64,000 nt of DNA, taken from positions 62,001 through 126,000 of IMG/VR virus record IMGVR_UViG_3300042465_007929; one strand, 5' to 3'. A program made the position numbers and the translations under genes. Within the stretch, counting starts at the first letter, position 1, and each line of letters starts with the position of its first letter. The stretch is from a virus. This document shows positions 35,499 to 44,582 of the stretch, one piece after another. Below the pieces are notes generated by a model that saw only the letters and a list, made by a program, of their open reading frames with translations, was not told the origin of the DNA and made no database searches.

Positions 35499-37034
35499 TT
35501 ATGAGATTGTTACATTTTCACGCTTAAATGCTGATGCAAATTTCTCACGGAGAGAAACTGTTGCGCGTGATGATTGTTCATTCGAGCTTGAAAGTCCAGC
35601 TTCTGAAGATTCAACATTATCAAGAATTTCTTCTGATGAAATTTCAACTTCTTCTTCTTTTTCTTCAGGCTCTGTTGAAGCTAAAGACACTTTGCCAACA
35701 CGCTTTTCAACTTCTGCATTAATGCGAGCTTGAATTTCGGCTTCGAAAGCGGCTTTAGTTTCTTTGTCCTTTGATTTCCAAAGGATAGAAAGTTTATCTT
35801 GGAAAGAAGCAAAAGCTTCTTCAGCTAAATCAAGAGTTTTAAGTTCATTAGCAAGGAATTCCCTATCTTCGTCTTCAAGAGCATATTTTTGATCGATAAG
35901 ATCCATACGCTCATTAAAAGCTGCGATAGCTTCTTCTGCTTTTTTAGAAGCTTCAAAAGATTGAATTCTTTCTTGAGCTTCAGCTAACTGGACTTTCATA
36001 GAATCGACAGACTCTTTAAGTTCAGCGCGTTCATTAGCGATAGCTTCCTTTTCTGACTTAGCAGATTCAATATCATTGCGATATTGTTCATCCTTTTGCT
36101 TAATTGCTTCTGCAAAAGTGCTTGTCATAGAAGCGACCGCCTCTTCAGAAAACTTCTTTTCGACAAGAAGTTCCTTCAATTCCGAGATTACATTTTCGAA
36201 TTCCATGTTAATTTTCTTTTTAGTTGTTACATTAATAATATCACTTTGTGAAACTTTTTTTACAAATCTATCTCTTTTATCTATTATTTTTACAGAAATA
36301 GGTTCTTCATCCTTCATATAAATGCCTTTTACATTGGCGGCAGGATTTGTTGTGAAACCAATCCCTAATGGATATATCATTCCTTTGATTAATCTATAAA
36401 TGTTTTTGCCGTCTTTAGTTTTACCAGATCCACCATAAACTTTTAATAAACTTTTAAGTTCATCAACTTTTTTAGGGTCAGTAATAATTTCAGCATCATT
36501 TAAGTTTGTACTGCCAATGGCTAAATCATAATCAGTAAATCCAACTTCCCAGCTCGTGGAGATTTGTTGAAAATATGAATCTTTTGGGTTGGTAGATCTC
36601 TCAATTAAATTTACAAAATCTTTATTAGCGGAACGATAAACTACAGCTCCTAAAGCAATATTAAATGGATCTTTTTTTCCAACTAATTCTTCGGCAGTTA
36701 ATATTTGACTTGTATTATAATCGCTAAATCCAGCAGTGGCGATATGGCCAACAATTTTTTCTTTATTATGTTCAATATTAGTTGGTTTATGAATAAAGTT
36801 TTTAGTAAACGCTAAAGCGGTTTCAGTATCCATTCCATCTCCATTTTTATTAAACATATTGACAACTGCCGCATTAAAAGACACGCCAATTAAATCAATA
36901 TTTTGTTGGTAATCAATTCCTTGAGGAATTAAAGACTCAAGATTATCTAATGAAGCTTTTGAAATAAATGATGATTCATTAATTTCGCAAGCAATAATAG
37001 GGGCTTCAAAAGTTGTTGTATATTTATAATCCAT
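35499..37034 (-). CDS. probable prohead protease fused to scaffold
   Basis: 511 residues. The N-part (1-270) has FNAAVVNMFNKNGDGMDTET, KPTNIEHNKEKIVGHI (candidate catalytic His89/His97) and DYDLAIGSTNL, resembling phage prohead proteases. The C-part (about 275-445) is a long charged coiled coil (ELKELLVEKKFSEEAVASM, NERAELKESVDSMKVQLAE) typical of scaffolds, with an acidic tail. It lies between portal and capsid genes. The catalytic Ser was not placed. An internal ATG at 36206-36208 (MEFENVISEL) could make scaffold alone. Confidence 0.65.
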   Translation of the reverse strand: MDYKYTTTFEAPIIACEINESSFISKASLDNLESLIPQGIDYQQNIDLIGVSFNAAVVNMFNKNGDGMDTETALAFTKNFIHKPTNIEHNKEKIVGHIATAGFSDYNTSQILTAEELVGKKDPFNIALGAVVYRSANKDFVNLIERSTNPKDSYFQQISTSWEVGFTDYDLAIGSTNLNDAEIITDPKKVDELKSLLKVYGGSGKTKDGKNIYRLIKGMIYPLGIGFTTNPAANVKGIYMKDEEPISVKIIDKRDRFVKKVSQSDIINVTTKKKINMEFENVISELKELLVEKKFSEEAVASMTSTFAEAIKQKDEQYRNDIESAKSEKEAIANERAELKESVDSMKVQLAEAQERIQSFEASKKAEEAIAAFNERMDLIDQKYALEDEDREFLANELKTLDLAEEAFASFQDKLSILWKSKDKETKAAFEAEIQARINAEVEKRVGKVSLASTEPEEKEEEVEISSEEILDNVESSEAGLSSSNEQSSRATVSLREKFASAFKRENVTIS

Positions 37035-37042
37035 TTATAAGA

Positions 37043-37615
37043 TTACTTTTTATCAATGGAGCTTTTGTCAACAATATCTTTTTTAGAAAGCATAGTTGTT
37101 TTTTGTCCAGAAGCTTTTGCTTTTTTATCCTTCATAGCGCATGCGCTTTTTTCTTCATCGTCTTCCTCATCGTCTTCCTCATCAAGCATTTGGGCTTTTG
37201 TGGCGCATTTAGCTTTAGCAGCTTCTTCCTTCTTTTCACCGTCTTTAACTGCACTCTTTTCTTCTTTTTTATCTGAACCATTTTTATTCATCTTTTTTAA
37301 CATCATTTTTTGAATAAAAGGAGGAAGTTTTTTTTGCGCTGGAGTAAGTTCTCCCGCTTCTGTATTTTCAAGGATAATTGATTCATATGCTACGAATTGA
37401 GCAGCAGCTTCTTCAACAGTAGAAGCTTCAACTTCAGCAACATATGCCGCAACAAATTCTTGATAAGCCTTACTATCAGAATCGCTTCTTTTGGAGAGAG
37501 AAACTTCAAAATTACCACCAATAGTGGTTACAACTTTTTTAAGTGGGACTTTAACGTCACTTGGGTTAATTATCATTTGATTGACTATGGTATAAGATTG
37601 CTGATGAGTATACAT
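37043..37615 (-). CDS. charged head-region protein, possible internal/scaffold-like protein
   Basis: 190 residues. The C-terminal half is highly charged: KKEEKSAVKDGEKKEEAAKA, an acidic run DEEDDEEDDEEK, then a basic end. The N-half (LKKVVTTIGGNFEVSLSKRS, KLPPFIQKMMLKKMNK) is more ordered. It overlaps the portal gene 3' end by 50 bases in another frame. It may assist assembly or be cleaved inside the head; no family is recognised. Confidence 0.55.
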   Translation of the reverse strand: MYTHQQSYTIVNQMIINPSDVKVPLKKVVTTIGGNFEVSLSKRSDSDSKAYQEFVAAYVAEVEASTVEEAAAQFVAYESIILENTEAGELTPAQKKLPPFIQKMMLKKMNKNGSDKKEEKSAVKDGEKKEEAAKAKCATKAQMLDEEDDEEDDEEKSACAMKDKKAKASGQKTTMLSKKDIVDKSSIDKK

Positions 37616-39578
37616 CTAACTGGTGTTCGTCTGATATATTTAAAATATCATCGATAACTCCTAATTTTTCGATATTATCGAAATTATTTACACAAGAAAT
37701 TAATTCTTCGTTCCAATTTTCTAATTCAGTAGAACATATAACTGCTTCACAAAGTTTATCTAACATTTTTTCTTGATTTTTATTAAATCTTTTAATGTTT
37801 AATACTTCTTTTAAAGCGTCTTTTGCTGATGCTCTTGATTTTTCAATTTGTCCAATAGTTTCTTGGATTCCTTGTCTAGAGAAAGAGGCTTTAGTGATTG
37901 GAATTCCTGTTGTTCCTGCTGGACGACCTGCAACTTTATTAGTTTTATTGATTGCTGGGGCTTGAATACCAGCTTGCGCTCCTTTCGGAAGTTTTGGTGC
38001 TGGAGCAGGGATGACAGGCACTCCACCAACAATAGGATTATAATAACCCTTCTTTCTTTCCTCAATATAAGTCTCTTGAGCTGGTGTTAATTCTTCAGCT
38101 AATGGGAATTTTCCATTATGGAACATTTCAAGACCTTGTTGTGGAGTTAATACTCCAAGTTCAATCAATCTAGTTGCCGCTCTCATTAATTGAGTTTCAT
38201 CTCTCATATCGATGTCTTTAAATACGGCAGTTGGGTAAGATCTAAAACCTAAATCATTAGCTATTCTCTTAATTTCCTTTTGCAAGAAATCATTTAAGAA
38301 GGCGTATCTAGATTCTTTAAGTCGATCAGTAAAGATTTGAGCCTTTACTTCTGTTGCGCTATACTTCTCTTCACCAACGACAATATTCTGAAGACCTTGC
38401 TTAATATCTTCATTTAAAATTTTATATTTATCAGGCCCAAGGACTTTATTTAAGTCTGGAATGACAAAATTTGCTTTTGTAGTATAATCTGAAACTAAAA
38501 CACGACCAACGCTTTCATTTTTGAAAAGGTTTTGCATTGCATTTAAATTCTGAGGATTAATTCCACCCTTATCAGGCTCAGTTCCCATAGTTATAAGAAG
38601 AACTACATTTTCTACAGTTCTTGTAATAGCTTGATCCATTTTCTTGAGTTCAAGCTTTGCATTTATGTCTTCTAATACAGGATAACCAAATGGAATCGCA
38701 AATGGTTCGTAATCTTGTTTTTTATAGAATGAATATGATAATTTTTTAGGATCAATTTTAATCTTTAATCCATCTTTATAATAACTTCCATCCTTAATGG
38801 CCTTTTGTACTTGAGGTTCTAATCCATTAAAAATATCTTTATCTTCTTCGGTAACTGGATTTTGTAATCTAGCCATTTCATACTCTGAAAGAATTTTCTC
38901 AAACGCACCAACAGCAAAAGTTGAAGTTCTTTTAGCTACAACATCAAAAGGGTTTAATAAAATATATCTAACGGGTATTTGATTAATTATCTTGCCGTCT
39001 GGACCACTAGTGGAAGATAATTTCATAAAATCATTAACGGTGAATTTACCATCCACACGATATAAAAAAACATTACCACTGCGATAGTATTCTCTAAAAT
39101 ATTGATCTTTTAAATTCCAAATATTGATTTTTTTAAACCAATCTTCAAAAAATTCTCTACTTTTAGCTGTCCCACCTTCAAGAAATAAATCTGTATTAGC
39201 GAATTCAGACATAATATCAATTGCATTTCTAAAAACAGCAACATTTGCATAAGCTTTTTGGCAAAGTTCAATAGCATCTCTAACATGAATGCCATCAGAA
39301 GCGTATTTATAAGGAAGCATTCCCTTACGAATACTACTGAATCTATCAATAGTTTCAGCAACTGCCGCTCTATTAATTCTCGATTTAGTTTGAAGACCTC
39401 CATCTAATCCTCTTGAAGCGATTGATTCTTCTGCATAAGAAGCGTCTGAAACATAAAATGGTGCGCCTAGCAAATCAGGAGAAAAATTAGCCTGACTTTC
39501 ATGCATGATAGGTGTTTCTATTTGAGCATTAAACTTGCCCCAATAATCAGATTTTTTATTATAATTCCTCTTTGCCAT
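37566..39578 (-). CDS. portal protein
   Basis: 670 residues. Portal features: AIDIMSEFANTDLFLEGGTA, FFEDWFKKINIWNLKDQYFR, SGNVFLYRVDGKF, a long middle helix region (NAMQNLFKNESVGRVLVSDY), FTDRLKESRYAFLNDFLQKE, and LIELGVLTPQQGLEMFHNGK. It forms the ring through which the terminase packs DNA. It lies after the terminase gene. AGTGTAA is 20 bases before the ATG. Confidence 0.85.
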   Translation of the reverse strand: MAKRNYNKKSDYWGKFNAQIETPIMHESQANFSPDLLGAPFYVSDASYAEESIASRGLDGGLQTKSRINRAAVAETIDRFSSIRKGMLPYKYASDGIHVRDAIELCQKAYANVAVFRNAIDIMSEFANTDLFLEGGTAKSREFFEDWFKKINIWNLKDQYFREYYRSGNVFLYRVDGKFTVNDFMKLSSTSGPDGKIINQIPVRYILLNPFDVVAKRTSTFAVGAFEKILSEYEMARLQNPVTEEDKDIFNGLEPQVQKAIKDGSYYKDGLKIKIDPKKLSYSFYKKQDYEPFAIPFGYPVLEDINAKLELKKMDQAITRTVENVVLLITMGTEPDKGGINPQNLNAMQNLFKNESVGRVLVSDYTTKANFVIPDLNKVLGPDKYKILNEDIKQGLQNIVVGEEKYSATEVKAQIFTDRLKESRYAFLNDFLQKEIKRIANDLGFRSYPTAVFKDIDMRDETQLMRAATRLIELGVLTPQQGLEMFHNGKFPLAEELTPAQETYIEERKKGYYNPIVGGVPVIPAPAPKLPKGAQAGIQAPAINKTNKVAGRPAGTTGIPITKASFSRQGIQETIGQIEKSRASAKDALKEVLNIKRFNKNQEKMLDKLCEAVICSTELENWNEELISCVNNFDNIEKLGVIDDILNISDEHQLDVYSSAILYHSQSNDN

Positions 39579-39591
39579 AACTTATTATAAG

Positions 39592-39598
39592 TTACACT
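39592..39598 (-). promoter_or_regulatory. AGTGTAA motif before the portal gene
   Basis: AGTGTAACTTATAATAAGTT then ATG; TATAAT is embedded. Confidence 0.5.
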
Positions 39599-39635
39599 TC
39601 AAAGTATTAAAGTTGACTTTTAACTTTGAGCAAAG

Positions 39636-41495
39636 TTAAATGAACATTGGTTCAAATGTTGCCTGAATATTGCTAGCCTTTTGATTTATCATGTCAAAAT
39701 AAATAGGAACCATCCAATTACCAAGAACCAAAGCTGAATAAGAGTCTTTCCTAGCTTTATCTGCGCCTCTTTGTTTTTTTAAGTTATGAGGAAGATCAAA
39801 ACTTTGTGTTCCTTGGGCTGTAGTAGTAACTTGCACTAAAGCGCACTCTACTTTTATAAGATCAATCATATCTTTTTGATGCTCTACGAAATCAATCATT
39901 TTTGCACCGTCAGGCTGGTTATCTTCAAAACTTTTAGCAAATTTCAAATCTTTAATAGGGATAACAGCTTTTCTTTGTTTATGATAATCATCATTCATTG
40001 CAGATCCCGCAAAAAGAATATTTCTGTGGTCAAATGCAGCTTGAAGCGATTCATTTGCATATCTAATCCATTGAGAACTTGGCTTTCTTAAATAAACAAT
40101 CTTTTTAGTTTGTAAATTATATTGATTTCTAGCATCCCTCAATCCCTTATCATATTCTTGAAGATCATCAAAGTTCGCATCAATAGTATCCAACTTTATC
40201 CCCATCTGTTTAAAGATCTCACTTTCATTGCATGAATTCATGAATTGAACGCCACCATTATAGTCTCCAACAATAGATACAATATTAAAATTATTCAATA
40301 AATAAGCTAAATAAATAATATGACTCTTTAGGTTTGTCCCAGACATGGCGTAACTATGAACGACAATGCCCTTTGGCTTGTCTTTATCCCTTTTTATGAG
40401 TAACATAGCGAAATCGTCGGAACCCTCGCTCTCAGACCAAGATGGGTCAATTGCGAGTATGTATTCATCATCAGGTTCGCCAATAACTTCGACACTTTGA
40501 CCTTCTCCATCTGCAATGGTACAAGCCATCATCTTGCTAACTTTAAAATAACCAGAACTATCATCAGTAAATACAGCTCCAAACTCTCGATCAAACTGAG
40601 ATTCACTCATTGTCGCTTTTGCTTGGTTAATTAAGTTTTGGTCATACAATTGATCAGGCGCACAGTCATAACTAAAATGCATAATTGTTCTATGAGCGCC
40701 ATCTTGAGTGTTTTCATTAAGAATCAATGATTCATATTGAGAATATATTTTAAATAAATGCTCAAATCTATAAGATGCGGAAGATAAACCAATAATTTTG
40801 TTATTTGGCCATTGTTTTCTTTCTTCTTCTGTCATTTCGCCCATTTCAATTAGTTTTGTTTCTAAATCAAATATTTCTTGTCGTTCTGTAGGGTTTTCTA
40901 CGACAGAGAGGAAAGGCATAATAACTTCATTCAAAACTTTTTCAGGCATAAGTAAAAGTTCGTCGATAATCATTCGTTGGAAACGAAAACCACGAAGTTT
41001 TTCACCATCGCCAAGTGGCAAAGCAGTAATTTTACTTCTACCTATCTCCATTGTCCATTGGTCATTGCTTTTTGACACTCTAGTAATGGCTTGAGCAAGT
41101 AATTCTGCTTTAGGGCTTAGAGCTATCTCTTCAATCTTGTTGAAAATCATTTTTGCCTGACGAAATGATTTACTAATGATACCAATGTGAACTCCTTGAT
41201 GTAAAACAGCATCTAAAATAGCAAACACAGCAGTTGAGAAGGACTTACTCATACCGCGAGACCATATTCCTAAGAAATAATCTGTTTCCATCATAGCTTT
41301 AATAGACATATGTTGGAATGGGAATAATTTCACGCCAGTTAATAACTCAGAAGCAAAGGATGGGTTCTCTCTAAGGAATTTATAAAACAATATCTTAGCT
41401 TCATGCTCTTCGATATATCCTTCCGCATCCATTAACTCTTGGTTAATATTTGGAAATGTTTTTCTTCTTTTCTGTATACCCGGTTCCCAAGACAT
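39636..41495 (-). CDS. terL: terminase large subunit
   Basis: ATP-driven DNA packaging motor and nuclease, 619 residues. ATPase part: WSRGMSKS (residues 78-85) as variant Walker A, RMIIDELLLM (174-183) as Walker B with the catalytic Glu, and IIGLSSASYR as the coupling motif. Nuclease part: ILAIDPSWSESEGSDDFAML with the first catalytic Asp near residue 350, SIVGDYNGG, and a late Asp (DGAKMIDFVEH). Normal length for T4/SPP1-like large terminases. Followed by the portal gene. Confidence 0.93.
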   Translation of the reverse strand: MSWEPGIQKRRKTFPNINQELMDAEGYIEEHEAKILFYKFLRENPSFASELLTGVKLFPFQHMSIKAMMETDYFLGIWSRGMSKSFSTAVFAILDAVLHQGVHIGIISKSFRQAKMIFNKIEEIALSPKAELLAQAITRVSKSNDQWTMEIGRSKITALPLGDGEKLRGFRFQRMIIDELLLMPEKVLNEVIMPFLSVVENPTERQEIFDLETKLIEMGEMTEEERKQWPNNKIIGLSSASYRFEHLFKIYSQYESLILNENTQDGAHRTIMHFSYDCAPDQLYDQNLINQAKATMSESQFDREFGAVFTDDSSGYFKVSKMMACTIADGEGQSVEVIGEPDDEYILAIDPSWSESEGSDDFAMLLIKRDKDKPKGIVVHSYAMSGTNLKSHIIYLAYLLNNFNIVSIVGDYNGGVQFMNSCNESEIFKQMGIKLDTIDANFDDLQEYDKGLRDARNQYNLQTKKIVYLRKPSSQWIRYANESLQAAFDHRNILFAGSAMNDDYHKQRKAVIPIKDLKFAKSFEDNQPDGAKMIDFVEHQKDMIDLIKVECALVQVTTTAQGTQSFDLPHNLKKQRGADKARKDSYSALVLGNWMVPIYFDMINQKASNIQATFEPMFI

Positions 41496-41496
41496 A

Positions 41497-42414
41497 TTAT
41501 TTAATTTTCTTTGACCAAAAATATTGTATGTCTGTCTTCCATAAAGACTTACCTAATACCAATAATTTTGGAGTTAATTCCACACTTAGCTCTCTTGAGC
41601 CACTAAAAACGAATTGACAACAATCGCTATAATCTCTTTGTAAACTTCTCATGCTATGAAAAACATAATTAAGGTTAAATTTCTTATAACTTTGCTTATT
41701 ATATTCAGCCATACCGTGAAGAGGCGCTTCTATGACGATAAAAAGATAGCAACCTAAACTTCTGCAACGATCTAGCTCTTTTGAGAAACGAGCATAGGAA
41801 TTTGTAACTGTCGCACAGAAATCAGCAAAAGATTTTCTATCAACATGAGTATAATTATATAAATCACCACCAACAGCATAATCGCCTATGTCTAATTTCA
41901 TTATTTTAGACTTTTTAAATTTTAATGGTTGCTGTTCCCTAGTGTCTACAAGAATATTGACATTTGAATAATCATTCCAGAATTCTTTTGGCAATTTTTG
42001 ACCAAACATAGGTTCAACTAAACAATTTTTGCAAGCATCAGTATAACTGCCAAAATATTTTTTATAAACATCAATTTCTGGCAATCCATTGGTGATAAGT
42101 TCAATAGAACTTAAACCAGACTTTAAATTCTTGGATTTTATTTTCTTATTGAGTATTTCTCCTATATAGTTTTTTACTGCACCAAACGGTGCTGTATCAC
42201 ACCACTCCATTAATTGGTGCGGTTGAGAAAAATCTCGTTCAAAATAATCATCATAATTTTTAAATGGTAATAATTCACCAGTTAATTTGTTTTTGCGTTG
42301 AAAGTGTTTGACATAATAATCCCCAAGCAGCATATCGTGTTTTTTGATATGTGCATGAAGGCTTTTTAAAGCATCAAAGGATGCTTCGCACTCTTTACAG
42401 TTAAATAACATCAT
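41497..42414 (-). CDS. zinc-finger ERCC4-type (XPF-like) nuclease
   Basis: 305 residues. N-terminal C2H2-like finger CKECEASF...LHAHIKKH (Cys6, Cys9, His22, His26). Residues ~150-250 show the ERCC4 nuclease core: ILVDTREQQPLKF (Asp156, Arg158, Glu159), LDIGDYAVGG (Asp177), and VDRKSFADF (Asp191, Lys193, Asp197), matching GDxnERKx3D. It should cut branched or flapped DNA. It is one base from the terminase gene and overlaps the upstream gene by 14 bases, suggesting work on replication intermediates before packaging. Confidence 0.8.
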   Translation of the reverse strand: MMLFNCKECEASFDALKSLHAHIKKHDMLLGDYYVKHFQRKNKLTGELLPFKNYDDYFERDFSQPHQLMEWCDTAPFGAVKNYIGEILNKKIKSKNLKSGLSSIELITNGLPEIDVYKKYFGSYTDACKNCLVEPMFGQKLPKEFWNDYSNVNILVDTREQQPLKFKKSKIMKLDIGDYAVGGDLYNYTHVDRKSFADFCATVTNSYARFSKELDRCRSLGCYLFIVIEAPLHGMAEYNKQSYKKFNLNYVFHSMRSLQRDYSDCCQFVFSGSRELSVELTPKLLVLGKSLWKTDIQYFWSKKIK

Positions 42415-43450
42415 CTTGATTTACGCCTAAAACACGCGCCTTCCATTCCGCCATTCCTTCAAGACGATGAGCTTCTTCTTTGACTAGCGCCTTCTGCATT
42501 TCAGCAATACGCACCATGTTTTTGCGCTCATCTTGTTCTTGAAATAATTGAACTATTGATAAAATTGAAGCATTTTCCTTACTTCTGTTTTTCATTCTTT
42601 CTGCTCGATCACCTTGCAGTTTTTTAGTTAAATTTTCGATTCTAGTTTCGCACTGATGGTATTCACTACTTTTTGACTTAATAATTTCTGATAATCTATT
42701 AGTCATGTCGCTTTGATCATTAGCTTCATCAAATAATTCATTAAGTTTATTCAAATGCTTACTAACAACTTCTAGATTAATAATTTCTTTACAAACATTA
42801 AGGTAAAGATTGATTTCATCAGCAGTAAGATCGGGCTTATCCCAAGTTAAACGAATAAATTCCTGCTCGAAGAGTTCTCTATCATCTTTTGATAGATAAT
42901 TATTCATAACTCGAACAAAACGTGAGTTAGCAAGATTAATTGCAAGCTTTTCCACTCTGACTCTAAATTGTCTATTGAGCTTATCCTCTTCTAAATCTGA
43001 TCCAGTAGCATCATTGATTTTTTTGACGATTCTTGATGGAGATTTTGCTGGAATATAACTATTTAATAACCCAGAATCTTGCGACGGGACAATATCAGGA
43101 TTAATTTCCCTTAAAATATCTAAAACAGCTCGTTGTTCAATACTTAATGGCTTAATTTCCTTGTCTGGAAACAATAATTCTGCAATTCTTAACGAGGAAA
43201 GTCCAGATTGAGCCTGATTTATAATAAATTGCTTTTCTTGCTCAGTAAATTCAACCCCTTCTTTCTTTTCCTTCTTTGTTGTTTCAAAAGAAATTTCATT
43301 TTCGATCAAAAACTTTCTCACAAGTCGCCCTTCTTTAGCGCGACCATCTAATGATTCATTATTAAAGCATTTTTGAGTCAACTCTATTAAAGAATTAATC
43401 TTTGTGCCATTTTCTTTAAGAAATTGTTGTTGTTCTTCAGTCAGTTTCAT
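42401..43450 (-). CDS. unknown helical protein, terminase small subunit candidate
   Basis: 349 residues. N-terminal helices include TEQEKQFIINQAQSGLSSLRIAELLFPD, quoted here as QAQSGLSSLRIAELLFPD, which resembles a helix-turn-helix, and a C-terminal coiled coil (NRLSEIIKSKSSEYHQCETR, QGDRAERMKNRSKENAS). DNA-binding start plus oligomerising tail plus position before nuclease and TerL fit a small terminase subunit, but it is large for one. It could also be a transcription factor, being next to the sigma gene. Confidence 0.45.
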   Translation of the reverse strand: MKLTEEQQQFLKENGTKINSLIELTQKCFNNESLDGRAKEGRLVRKFLIENEISFETTKKEKKEGVEFTEQEKQFIINQAQSGLSSLRIAELLFPDKEIKPLSIEQRAVLDILREINPDIVPSQDSGLLNSYIPAKSPSRIVKKINDATGSDLEEDKLNRQFRVRVEKLAINLANSRFVRVMNNYLSKDDRELFEQEFIRLTWDKPDLTADEINLYLNVCKEIINLEVVSKHLNKLNELFDEANDQSDMTNRLSEIIKSKSSEYHQCETRIENLTKKLQGDRAERMKNRSKENASILSIVQLFQEQDERKNMVRIAEMQKALVKEEAHRLEGMAEWKARVLGVNQDDVI

Positions 43451-44150
43451 TGATTATAATGTCAAAGTTTCTAATTATCTCTTCAGCCTTCTTTTGAAAT
43501 ATAGATTTTAAGTTTTTTACTTGTCTATATCCTGCTTTTCTTTTTTTCTCATTAGTTTTATATCCCATATATGCAGCTACTTCTTCTTCTGAAGAATTTT
43601 GAAAAAATAACATAAGATATGCTTGATAATGAATTGCACTTAATTGTGTTGCCATATGTTCATTAAGTTTTGAAACAGATAAATCATAAGAAAAATCATT
43701 ATCTGGACGTGAACTTATTTCATTAATATGGTTTTCAGTGGAAACAGTAATTTTTAAATCTAATCCTGCTTTTTTTTGACTTGACCATTTATCATATAAT
43801 TTACATTGGTTATCTTGAATACCAGTTCGTGTTGCCGAACAGGTATTATCTCCCATATTAAATTGACACTTTACACAAGGACGAACATAGTTACCATAAT
43901 GGTTTCGAACAAGGTTTCGTATTTGATTGGATATAATCCTGCCAATCCAAGGCTCCAAAGGTCTAATCTGATCCCACATATCCCATTTTTTATGAATATG
44001 AATTTTAATGATTTGTTCAACGTCTTCAAAATCAAACCAATTAATAGCGTTTAGTTGCCATTTGTTTTTTTGCTTTTTAATTGCTGCATCAATTACATCA
44101 GAATAATCTTCGAATGTTTGTTTATCGTTTTTTTTCATCAATGAAGTCAT
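43437..44150 (-). CDS. zinc-binding sigma70-like factor (late sigma candidate)
   Basis: 237 residues. Residues 40-85 resemble sigma region 2 (FDFEDVEQIIKIHIHKKWDM, WIGRIISNQIRNLVRNHYGN). A CxxC...C...C insert follows (Cys92, Cys95, Cys104, Cys116), and the C-terminus (QAYLMLFFQNSSEEEVAAYMG, KAGYRQVKNLKSIFQKKAEE) resembles a region-4 helix-turn-helix. It lies in the terminase operon as late sigma factors often do. It may recognise the AGTGTAA motif shared by late genes. ATG choice is uncertain: Met1 or Met5. Confidence 0.7.
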   Translation of the reverse strand: MTSLMKKNDKQTFEDYSDVIDAAIKKQKNKWQLNAINWFDFEDVEQIIKIHIHKKWDMWDQIRPLEPWIGRIISNQIRNLVRNHYGNYVRPCVKCQFNMGDNTCSATRTGIQDNQCKLYDKWSSQKKAGLDLKITVSTENHINEISSRPDNDFSYDLSVSKLNEHMATQLSAIHYQAYLMLFFQNSSEEEVAAYMGYKTNEKKRKAGYRQVKNLKSIFQKKAEEIIRNFDIIINETD

Positions 44151-44460
44151 CTATTGATTTTCTACGACCACCATTATAAGCTTTTGTGCCGTCGCCAAAT
44201 AAACTGCCAAAAGTAAAAGAATGGTTTCCGCCATCAGACTCTACATCAACAGCCAATCTTTTAATATCAGGAACAAAATCTACTCCTGTTTCGTCTTCCT
44301 CTAAATCATCATATTCTTCTTGAATATTAACTTTAGATGGCGCAACATTTTTTGCAACAGATATAGAAGATAAGCCTGTACCGCATTTCGTGCAGAAATT
44401 TGGTTTAGCTAAACTATATTGGATCTTGTTGCCACAACTAGAACAAAAAATATGATTCAT
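44122..44460 (-). CDS. zinc-ribbon protein
   Basis: 112 residues. Starts FCSSCGNKIQYSLAKPNFCTKCG, given here as FCSSCGNK and NFCTKCG, two CxxC pairs forming a zinc ribbon, then a long acidic, probably disordered stretch (EEYDDLEEDETGVDFVPDI) and a basic end (GGRRKSIDDFIDEKKR). It overlaps the sigma gene by 29 bases. It may contact RNA polymerase or the sigma factor; that is inference from the neighbourhood. Confidence 0.65.
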   Translation of the reverse strand: MNHIFCSSCGNKIQYSLAKPNFCTKCGTGLSSISVAKNVAPSKVNIQEEYDDLEEDETGVDFVPDIKRLAVDVESDGGNHSFTFGSLFGDGTKAYNGGRRKSIDDFIDEKKR

Positions 44461-44571
44461 ACCTATACATTAAGTATAAATAGTAAACCATACTTTTTCA
44501 ATAATAAGACAAAAATATCTTTTAAATTAGCTTTTCGCAGCTTGAGCGTGATATGTTATTGTCAACTATAT

Positions 44572-44580
44572 TTACACACT
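44572..44580 (-). promoter_or_regulatory. AGTGTGTAAA motif upstream of the zinc-ribbon/sigma/terminase operon
   Basis: AGTGTGTAAATATA lies about 110 bases before the 44460 start, directly after the phoH stop. A second AT element (TACTATTTATACTTAATG) lies nearer the ATG. Confidence 0.35.
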
Positions 44581-44582
44581 AC

